Source of the DNA: an uncultured Clostridia bacterium
Lineage (GTDB): Bacteria; Bacillota; Clostridia; Christensenellales; UBA1242
NCBI GenBank assembly: GCA_947623795.1
Contig: CANQHS010000054.1
Location: 1 to 5,361, forward strand
Reading direction: 5' to 3'
DNA: 5,361 nt
Shown here: piece by piece, positions 1-5,026 of the stretch
Numbering within the stretch: the stretch's first letter is position 1
How the letters are laid out: each line of letters starts with the position of its first letter
Notes under the pieces: generated by a model
Told to the model about the DNA's origin: nothing
The model's database searches: none
The model's input: the letters and a program-made list of their open reading frames with translations, nothing else
Program-made: the position numbers and the translations under genes

Positions 1-222
1 TTGCACTCCATCAAAGCAACCTCATAGCACATACCGTATCCTTCTTAATGCTGCTGCCTTCCGGCCCTGACATGATTCGTAGGGCAATATTGTATAAGAC
101 CTTAATTTCATCATACACTTAGCCTACTCAACACAATCTTCTTGCCCCGCTGTACACATTCAGCCCCACTGTAGCGGATTGTGGGCAACAGGGCACCGCT
201 GGCTCCCCGCCTAGTACAACTT
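1..222 (-). ncRNA. ffs: Signal recognition particle RNA, large Firmicutes type (3' end cut by window edge)
   Basis: RNA scaffold of the signal recognition particle, which binds Ffh and targets nascent membrane and secreted proteins. Read on the minus strand, it matches the remembered Bacillus subtilis RNA in several blocks. The Alu domain has GCGGTGCCCTGT, with stem AGCGG (200-196) pairing CCGCT (177-173) and stem CCCAC (185-181) pairing GTGGG (169-165), followed by a GGGGCTGAATG block. The S domain has the Ffh-binding hairpin with its GGAA tetraloop at 62-59, flanked by GTCAGGGCC and GGCAGCAGCATTAAG. The 3' strand shows ATGTGC and GAGGTTGC blocks, also as in Bacillus. The Bacillus RNA is about 270 nt, so roughly the last 50 nt lie outside the window. 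The 5' end near 220-222 is inferred from the promoter. An Alu domain points to Firmicutes, because the short E. coli type lacks it. Confidence 0.95.
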
Positions 223-228
223 AAAATT

Positions 229-257
229 ATTATACTCTAAAATAATGAAATATTCAA
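229..257 (-). promoter_or_regulatory. Vegetative promoter of the SRP RNA
   Basis: On the minus strand, TTGAAT (257-252) is followed by a 17-base spacer and a perfect TATAAT (234-229). The -10 box is 6 bases from A222, which fits the expected 5' end of the SRP RNA just ahead of its GGCGGGGAG start. Upstream are A/T tracts that could act as an UP element, as is usual for strong stable-RNA promoters. The boxes are seen directly; activity is inferred. Confidence 0.8.
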
Positions 258-315
258 GTCTTTTTTCAAAAAATTTCAAATTTAACATAATTTAACATTT
301 TTTTAAAATTGGGTA
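258..315. other. AT-rich divergent intergenic region with a tandem 10-base repeat
   Basis: This spacer separates the SRP RNA promoter from the promoter of the 363 gene. It holds T6 and A6 tracts near 261-273 and two head-to-tail 10-base units, TTTAACATAA (281-290) and TTTAACATTT (291-300), then T and A tracts to 308. No open reading frame or RNA structure was recognised. A/T tracts at about one helical turn suggest bent DNA or an UP element for one or both promoters; this is inference. Confidence 0.4.
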
Positions 316-330
316 TTGACAAATTGCCAA
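316..330. promoter_or_regulatory. Near-palindrome overlapping the -35 box, possible operator
   Basis: The 15 bases TTGACAAATTGCCAA form an inverted repeat around A323, in which six of seven base pairs match (only 319/327 does not). The repeat begins with the -35 hexamer, so a dimeric repressor bound here would block the polymerase. No regulator gene is adjacent, and a match this short can arise by chance in AT-rich DNA. Confidence 0.3.
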
Positions 331-344
331 AATGGAGTTAAAAT
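316..344 (+). promoter_or_regulatory. Strong vegetative promoter for the 363 gene
   Basis: A perfect -35 TTGACA (316-321), a 17-base spacer and a -10 TAAAAT (339-344). The expected transcription start is near 349-351, only about 12-14 bases before the ATG at 363. The GAGGAG ribosome binding site (351-356) would therefore lie at the very 5' end of the message. The stretch GGTATTGAC (312-320) recurs in the promoter at 3444-3452. Confidence 0.85.
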
Positions 345-362
345 GACAATGAGGAGAGCAAT

Positions 363-932
363 ATGGACTTTGAAAAAGAATTTGTTTCGTTAGACGAAAA
401 GATTGACTATAAAGCAATATATAAAAATATCATTCATGCCGTGAGTGAAAACATCAATTCTGTGCTAGATGAAAATGTGCTTGAAAAAATCAAAGAACTA
501 TTAGATTGGAACGAACCCATTAATGATGATTTGACCAGTTATATAGAAGAAGATGAAAACGGTCCAATCTGTATTGTGGACAGTTCTTACACTATGCCTA
601 AAAATGTTCATCAAATAATCAATATCGCCTGTTATGAAATGGTTGTAGGCCATGTTAAAGAGTTGGTTGCCCAATATTCAGAGGGAAAGAACGATGCATA
701 TGAGAAATATTGTCTAATAGAGTGTTTTTATGCTGGCCTTAGGAAGGCGCGCACTTCAAGTGGCAACAATACCGCACATGGAGAGAGATTTAAGTATAAA
801 TCAAAACAAGATTACATCAAATTTTGTGCAAAGGTTGGCGTTTTAAATGCCGTGCTGCTTCATTATAGCCACAAAAGTGTATACAAAGATATTTTAGAAA
901 ACAAGATGCTTGTTAAAGAGGATGGTGTATAA
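363..932 (+). CDS. Hypothetical protein, 189 residues, unrecognised family
   Basis: I do not recognise this protein. The ATG start is supported by GAGGAG at 351-356 (6-base spacing) and by the consensus promoter just upstream. No signal peptide or membrane segment is visible, so it is probably cytoplasmic. It is acidic in the N-terminal third (a DEEDEN-type patch near residues 54-66), and much of it looks helical. Residues 127-145 hold a polar block with RKARTSSGNNTAHGERF, followed by a helix near 150-170 (YIKFCAKVGVLNAVLLHYSH). This arrangement loosely recalls the C-terminal part of abortive-infection HEPN-like proteins (GxxHG followed by an Ala-rich helix). However, the Arg130-to-His139 spacing does not fit the usual RX4-6H motif, so I do not assign it. 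The gene is monocistronic, with its own promoter and terminator, and is divergent from the SRP RNA gene. Confidence 0.85.
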   Translation: MDFEKEFVSLDEKIDYKAIYKNIIHAVSENINSVLDENVLEKIKELLDWNEPINDDLTSYIEEDENGPICIVDSSYTMPKNVHQIINIACYEMVVGHVKELVAQYSEGKNDAYEKYCLIECFYAGLRKARTSSGNNTAHGERFKYKSKQDYIKFCAKVGVLNAVLLHYSHKSVYKDILENKMLVKEDGV

Positions 933-943
933 TCCTCTTTTTT
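915..943 (+). terminator. Rho-independent terminator overlapping the stop codon of the 363 gene
   Basis: AAAGAGGAT (915-923) pairs perfectly with ATCCTCTTT (932-940) around an 8-base loop, followed by further T residues (TTTATTTTT, 941-949). The left arm encodes the last residues of the protein, and the TAA stop (930-932) lies at the loop and right-arm junction. It separates this gene from the operon starting at 1014. Confidence 0.8.
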
Positions 944-968
944 ATTTTTCATAAGTTTTCATTTTTAT

Positions 969-1008
969 TTGTAAAGTTAAATTTTTTTTGCTATAATTAG
1001 TTTAGGAG
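969..1008 (+). promoter_or_regulatory. Extended -10 promoter and ribosome binding site of the 1014 operon
   Basis: The -35 TTGTAA (969-974), a 17-base spacer and a perfect TATAAT (992-997), preceded by TG at 989-990 to give an extended -10 (TGCTATAAT). Transcription should start near 1003-1005, practically on the AGGAG ribosome binding site (1004-1008), which is 5 bases from the ATG. The leader is thus only about 10 bases. Confidence 0.8.
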
Positions 1009-1013
1009 TTTTT

Positions 1014-1733
1014 ATGAAAAAATCTAATGCCGACCGTTTTATAACAGCATATAATCAAATTGATTATAGCCTTAGAACAATTTATGATTTCAAAAGAAGC
1101 ATGTCTTTCAGTGATGTCGTTAGGCGAAGTGTCGTTCTTAACGCCGTTGTTAGAAAATATGAAGAAGATCTTATTGATTTTGGAAGGTTGAGAAACGCCA
1201 TTATCCATCAAGGCAACAATAAATACACAATTGCCGAGCCTCACGATGACATTGTGGACAAAATTGAAAAATTGGCGCAAATCATCAGCGAGCCGCCAAA
1301 GGCAATTGACAGAATTGGCAATAAAGACGTAATAACAATAAATTTCGATATGAAGATATATGAAGCGATGGAGATTATTTCCCGCACGGGCTTTGCAAAT
1401 TTGCCAACATATGAGGGCGAAAAGTTGGTGGGTATTTTAAATGCGAGGAAGTTGATGTCCGTTCTAGGCCAAAAAGTCGCAGAAAAGGTCAATTTGCAAG
1501 AATATATCGAAAAGACAAGCGTGGGTGAAATAATAGAGAATATGGGCGAAGACTATTATTTCATGCTTGCCGACACAGATTTGACAGTTGAAAGTGCAAT
1601 GAATTATTTTGAAAATAATAGAAAATTATTAATCATTTTGATAACAAAAAACGGAAAGGACACGGGTAAACCAATAAGCATAATTTCTTCTGCCGACATA
1701 ATTGACATGAAAAAGATTTTGGATGTGTATTAA
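1014..1733 (+). CDS. HEPN-like domain fused to a CBS-domain pair
   Basis: A 239-residue cytoplasmic protein of two parts. Residues 1-92 are predicted all-helical and contain LRNAIIH: Arg60, Asn61 and His65 fit the RX4-6H motif of HEPN domains, some of which are metal-independent RNases. It is followed by an IAEPHDDIVDKIE helix. Residues about 96-152 and 168-233 look like tandem CBS motifs (DVITINFDMKIYEAMEIISRTGFANLPTYEGEKLVGILNARKLM, read in parts, and VGEIIE...SIISSADIIDM). CBS pairs usually bind adenine nucleotides, SAM or c-di-AMP and control an attached domain. The ATG has AGGAG 5 bases upstream. It is the first gene of an operon with an RNA methyltransferase and a pseudouridine synthase, so RNA or ribosome-related work is plausible. 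Ligand and RNase activity are inferred; in some HEPN families the domain is only a binding module. Confidence 0.8.
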   Translation: MKKSNADRFITAYNQIDYSLRTIYDFKRSMSFSDVVRRSVVLNAVVRKYEEDLIDFGRLRNAIIHQGNNKYTIAEPHDDIVDKIEKLAQIISEPPKAIDRIGNKDVITINFDMKIYEAMEIISRTGFANLPTYEGEKLVGILNARKLMSVLGQKVAEKVNLQEYIEKTSVGEIIENMGEDYYFMLADTDLTVESAMNYFENNRKLLIILITKNGKDTGKPISIISSADIIDMKKILDVY

Positions 1734-2581
1734 TGAAAGTTGCAACGGGTTGGAAAGATTATAAGATTCTTAAAACCGCCAATGGCGAAAAACTCGAGCA
1801 GATTGGCGGGTTCACTTTTTTGCGCCCCGACCCACAAATTATTTGGAACACGGATAGAAAAATAACCGATAAGGTAGACGCAAAATATGAGCGAACAGAA
1901 AACAAATCTGGCAGTTGGACTTTTAGCAAAACTTTCAAAAATCAATTTGTCATTTCAAGAAAAAACATCAAATTCCACATTGAACCGATGAGTTTTAAAC
2001 ATATTTGTTTGTTCCCCGAGCAAGCTGTGAATTGGGATGTTTTTGAAAAATTAATAAAAGCCGAAAATAGAGAAGTTAAAGTGCTAAATTTGTTTGCCTA
2101 TACGGGTGCGGCTAGCGTAGTTTGTGCGCTTTCTGGCGCAAAAGTGACACATGTTGACGCGGCAAAAAGCATGATTGATATTGCCAAAATTAATGCCGAA
2201 CTAAATGGCGTTGACAGCATTCGATTCATTTTGGACGATTGCATAAAATTCGTTGAGCGCGAGATACGACGCGGGAATAAATATGACGCTATAATTATGG
2301 ACCCACCATCTTTTGGGCGCGGACCAAAGGGCGAAACTTGGAAAATTGAAGAAAATATATATAATTTTGTCAAATTGTGCGGCAAAGTGCTTTCCGATAA
2401 CCCGCTTTTTGTGCTAATTAATAGCTATACAACCGGGCTTCAACCAACCGTTATGGCAAATATATTAAATTCAACCATAAAAGGCGGTGAAGTTGACGCT
2501 TACGAGGTCGGTTTGCCAACGGAAGAAAAGGGGATTGTGCTTCCATGCGGCTGCTCGGCAATAAAAACATTTAAAGGATAA
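1733..2581 (+). CDS. RlmI/RlmK-like class I SAM-dependent methyltransferase
   Basis: A 282-residue Rossmann-fold methyltransferase, most like the RlmI/RlmK group of 23S rRNA methyltransferases. Motif I is VLNLFAYTGAAS (117-128). The acidic residue that would hold the SAM ribose is Asp142 in THVDAAK, a second acidic pair is Asp168-Asp169, and the catalytic-region motif is DPPSFGRG (190-197). The N-terminal 110 residues form the group's beta-rich lead-in, but I see no separate PUA domain as in E. coli RlmI, so RNA recognition must differ. The C-terminal PCGCSAI (271-277) places two cysteines late in the protein; whether either is catalytic is unknown. The ATG overlaps the previous stop by one base (TAATG) and has no good ribosome binding site (only GGAT near 1721), so translation is probably coupled to the upstream gene. 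The target base is not determined. Confidence 0.85.
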   Translation: MKVATGWKDYKILKTANGEKLEQIGGFTFLRPDPQIIWNTDRKITDKVDAKYERTENKSGSWTFSKTFKNQFVISRKNIKFHIEPMSFKHICLFPEQAVNWDVFEKLIKAENREVKVLNLFAYTGAASVVCALSGAKVTHVDAAKSMIDIAKINAELNGVDSIRFILDDCIKFVEREIRRGNKYDAIIMDPPSFGRGPKGETWKIEENIYNFVKLCGKVLSDNPLFVLINSYTTGLQPTVMANILNSTIKGGEVDAYEVGLPTEEKGIVLPCGCSAIKTFKG

Positions 2582-2583
2582 TT

Positions 2584-3282
2584 ATGAACGATTTACAAAT
2601 TTTATATGAAGATAATCATATCATTGTGGTAATAAAGCCATATAACTTGTCCGTTCAAGAGGACGAAAGCAAAGATGAGGATATGCTAACAAAAATAAAG
2701 GCTTTCATAAAACAGCGCGACAACAAACCAGGCAATGTTTTTTTAGGCTTAGTTCATAGGCTAGATAGACCGACGGGCGGGGTTATGGTCTTTGCTAAAA
2801 CGAGCAAGGCGGCAAATCGTTTGACAAAGCAACTAAAAGAAAAGACCATGCATAAAAACTATCTTTTGGTCGTTAACGGTAAACCGCAACTAAGTTATAA
2901 TAAACTCACAACATATTTAAAAAAGGACGAAAAAACTAACACTGTGAGTATTGTTCCACAATTTGAATCGGGCAGCAAAGAAGCCGTTTTAGAATATTCT
3001 GTTAAAGCCACAAAAAACAATTTGTCGCTCATTGAAGTCAATCTCATAACAGGGCGAAGCCACCAAATCCGCGTGCAGATGTCTGGGCAGCTTAACACAC
3101 CAATCTATGCAGATTTTAAATATGGCGACAAGCAGCACAAAGGCAACCTCGCTCTTTGGGCATATAAGCTAACATTTAATCATCCTATAACAAAAAAAGT
3201 TATGGTGTTTAAAACTGAGCCAGATTATACAAATTCAATATTTGAAAAATTTAAAGATGAAATAAACAAAATTTTATCTTAA
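2584..3282 (+). CDS. RluA-family RNA pseudouridine synthase
   Basis: Converts uridine to pseudouridine in structured RNA, most likely 23S rRNA or tRNA. The family signature is HRLDRPTGG (58-66), with Asp61 as the catalytic aspartate, followed by VMVFAK. KNYLLVV (91-97) and the C-terminal GRSHQIRVQM block (157-166), then PIYADFKYG, are the other conserved family motifs. At 232 residues it is a bare catalytic domain without the N-terminal S4 domain found in RluC and RluD, as in the shorter RluA-like members. It starts with YEDNHIIVVIKP, a typical beginning for this fold. The start has AAAGGA at 2573-2578, 5 bases from the ATG and inside the end of the previous gene; the two genes are only 2 bases apart. 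It is the last gene of the operon. The exact uridine modified cannot be told from sequence alone. Confidence 0.92.
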   Translation: MNDLQILYEDNHIIVVIKPYNLSVQEDESKDEDMLTKIKAFIKQRDNKPGNVFLGLVHRLDRPTGGVMVFAKTSKAANRLTKQLKEKTMHKNYLLVVNGKPQLSYNKLTTYLKKDEKTNTVSIVPQFESGSKEAVLEYSVKATKNNLSLIEVNLITGRSHQIRVQMSGQLNTPIYADFKYGDKQHKGNLALWAYKLTFNHPITKKVMVFKTEPDYTNSIFEKFKDEINKILS

Positions 3283-3447
3283 TTTTTTAAATTTTGCCTA
3301 AAAATTTAGAAAAAACATGATTTTTTATTAATTTTTTTAAAAATTAAAAAATTTTTTTAAAACTTTTTTGTTTTTCTTTAGTAAAACACCTTAAAAATAG
3401 ACGGATTTTATAATAAAAAAATTTATAAAAAATTTTTAAAAAAGGTA
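3283..3447. other. Extremely AT-rich spacer with A/T-only hairpins, possible terminator
   Basis: Over 3283-3440 I count 17 G or C in 158 bases (about 11%), far below the flanking genes. It holds several A/T-only inverted repeats: A6 (3310-3315) with T6 (3321-3326), and TTAATTTTT (3328-3336) with AAAAATTAA (3339-3347), the latter followed by a T7 run at 3352-3358. One of these probably ends the operon, but no GC-rich terminator stem is present and the assignment is weak. No coding sequence was seen. Confidence 0.4.
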
Positions 3448-3476
3448 TTGACTATATTGAAAAATAGTGCTAAAAG
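3448..3476 (+). promoter_or_regulatory. Promoter of the Ppx-like / MreB-like unit
   Basis: The -35 TTGACT (3448-3453), a 17-base spacer and TAAAAG (3471-3476) preceded by TG at 3468-3469 (extended -10). The GGTATTGAC at 3444-3452 is identical to that of the 363-gene promoter. Transcription should start near 3483, leaving a leader of about 26 bases that ends in AAAGGAG (3497-3503), 5 bases from the ATG at 3509. Confidence 0.7.
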
Positions 3477-3508
3477 ATAGTTGGAATCAAAATGATAAAG
3501 GAGAAACT

Positions 3509-5014
3509 ATGGAGAAATTAGCAGTTTTCCAAATGGGTATAAATGAAATTAAACTAACCATTTTTAAATTCACACAAAATGGCTATTTTACAATTGATGA
3601 ACAAATAAGCGAGCCACTTAAAATAATTCAAGATATGGAACGCGATGGGTATATTAAACCAAGCCGCATTCAAGACACAATTGCAATATTAAAAAATTTC
3701 AGAAAGATTGTGGACGGGCAAAAAATTGAAAACTTCATCTGTTTTGCCGACCCTATCATTGCAACAGCGAGAAACCAAATCGCGTTTTTAGATGAAGTTT
3801 ATAAAACTGTTTCACTCTATTTCCGAGTGCTTTCAAAAGATGAACAAATCAGCGCGTTACATAGTGCGGTTATGTATTCATTTGCTATGACGCGTGGCGT
3901 TATTATAAAGGTTGGGGACTATTCCACCGAAATTATAAAATTCAATCGACGTGTTATCAACAACAGTGTTTCGCTTCCGCTTGGCATGGTCACATTGCTA
4001 GACAAAGTTAGCGATAAAGATTTTTCAAAGCGCATGGACAAAGTTGTTGAATTGATAACAAAAGAGCTCAAAAAATTGCCTTGGCTCTACAATCTCGATT
4101 CGGATAGTGAATTTATTGGCATTGGCGAAGTATTTGAAGCACTTGGCAGATTGAGCAGGAAATCCAGCCGCTATCCGCTCGATGTTGCACATAACTATGA
4201 GATAACGGAAGAGAGTTTCAAAAATGTATATAACCTTGTTCGCGGCCTTGACCTAGACAAGGCAAAGAAACTTAAAGGCATTTCGGAAAAGCGCGCCGAC
4301 CTTATTGCAATTGGCATGGCGGTCGTCAAAGCAATGTATAACGAATTCATTTCGAATTGCGTTTGCGTTTCAACGAATGATGAAATGTATGGGATTGTTG
4401 CAAAAAATTTGTTAGGCCAGACGGGCGAAAAGCCACTTTTGGACATTTTGGGCTATTCATTGAGTTCAATTAACGAATTTTATCCAACAAATATAAATGT
4501 GGACAACAACTATTCAATTGCGGTGATTTTGTATAAACAACTAAAAGTTTTGCATAAACTAACTCGCCCTTATGTCAAAGTGCTTAGAATTGCGGCAAGT
4601 ATGTGTATGGCAGGGAAACGCATAAGTTATGAAAACTACACCAAAAACAACTTCCCAGTAATTTTAAATTGCGGCATATATGGTGCTTCGCATAAGGATA
4701 TCGTTTTGGCAGCATTCGTTGCAAGCAGCCAAAATATAGACGATTTCAGCCTTAACGAGTGGGTTAGATTCAAAGATCTTGTTAGCGAAGAGGACCTTGA
4801 TGCAGTGAAAAAACTTGCGGTTATAATCAAAATGGCAACCATGCTCAACATAACAAATGCCAACAGCGTTAAAGACATATCTTGCGACATTTTAGGCGAC
4901 ACGGTTATCTTAAAAACAGAATTGGAGCGCGATGCGACTCTTGAAATCAGCCAGGCTATGTCCGTTGCGGGCGATTTCAGAAAAGTTTATGGCAAAAATT
5001 TGCAAATCTTATAA
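3509..5014 (+). CDS. Degenerate Ppx/GppA-like protein, probable pseudoenzyme
   Basis: A 501-residue protein with the domain order of long exopolyphosphatase/pppGpp phosphatases: two ASKHA lobes, then an HD-like helical domain. Family landmarks are VFQMGINEIKLTIF (6-19), ATARNQIAF (85-93), LSKDEQISALHSA (108-120), VIIKVGDYSTEII (131-143), LPLGMVTL (157-164), GISEKRADLI (257-266) and IAASMCMAGKRIS (361-373). Active-site residues are lost. The usual D-I-G-S-N-S is QMGINE (Asp to Gln8), D-I-G-G-G-S-T-E is KVGDYSTE (Asp to Lys134), and the HD pair expected in the helical domain is MCMAG. A phosphatase role is therefore unlikely; scaffolding or sensing is inferred. The ATG at 3509 is chosen for its AAAGGAG site. 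An in-frame GTG at 3467 lies inside the promoter, so it would precede the transcript. It is probably cotranscribed with the MreB-like gene downstream. Confidence 0.85.
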   Translation: MEKLAVFQMGINEIKLTIFKFTQNGYFTIDEQISEPLKIIQDMERDGYIKPSRIQDTIAILKNFRKIVDGQKIENFICFADPIIATARNQIAFLDEVYKTVSLYFRVLSKDEQISALHSAVMYSFAMTRGVIIKVGDYSTEIIKFNRRVINNSVSLPLGMVTLLDKVSDKDFSKRMDKVVELITKELKKLPWLYNLDSDSEFIGIGEVFEALGRLSRKSSRYPLDVAHNYEITEESFKNVYNLVRGLDLDKAKKLKGISEKRADLIAIGMAVVKAMYNEFISNCVCVSTNDEMYGIVAKNLLGQTGEKPLLDILGYSLSSINEFYPTNINVDNNYSIAVILYKQLKVLHKLTRPYVKVLRIAASMCMAGKRISYENYTKNNFPVILNCGIYGASHKDIVLAAFVASSQNIDDFSLNEWVRFKDLVSEEDLDAVKKLAVIIKMATMLNITNANSVKDISCDILGDTVILKTELERDATLEISQAMSVAGDFRKVYGKNLQIL

Positions 5015-5026
5015 AAAGGGGTAAAA

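Noticed and set aside
1..222. Protein-coding or tRNA-like content in the left 220 bases
   Set aside because: The region is explained by the SRP RNA on the minus strand, with conserved helices and the GGAA loop; no open frame is supported.
281..300. Tandem 10-base repeat as a CRISPR or integration remnant
   Set aside because: There are only two short, spacerless units in AT-rich DNA, with no cas genes, integrase or tRNA nearby.
750..782. Arg130 to His139 in the 189-residue protein as a HEPN RNase motif
   Set aside because: There are eight residues between Arg and His rather than four to six, and the order of surrounding elements is not convincing.
1002..1280. Minus-strand open frame of about 92 residues opposite the CBS gene, with similar ones at 1241-1492, 1730-1945, 2098-2385, 2895-3098, 4195-4446 and 4636-4902
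   Set aside because: All lie antisense to genes with recognisable domains, have no family resemblance, and look like shadows of the coding strand.
3386..3414. TATAAT at 3409-3414 as a second promoter
   Set aside because: No -35-like hexamer lies at a workable distance (the position holds ACACCT), and such a match is expected in DNA this AT-rich.
3467..3508. Upstream GTG start that would lengthen the Ppx-like protein by 14 residues
   Set aside because: The GTG overlaps the predicted -10 element and precedes the expected transcription start. The ATG at 3509 has AAAGGAG at ideal spacing, and the family's N-terminal strand begins right after it.
3477..3508. Riboswitch or leader regulator ahead of the Ppx-like gene
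   Set aside because: The leader is only about 26 bases and shows no stable hairpin or terminator.
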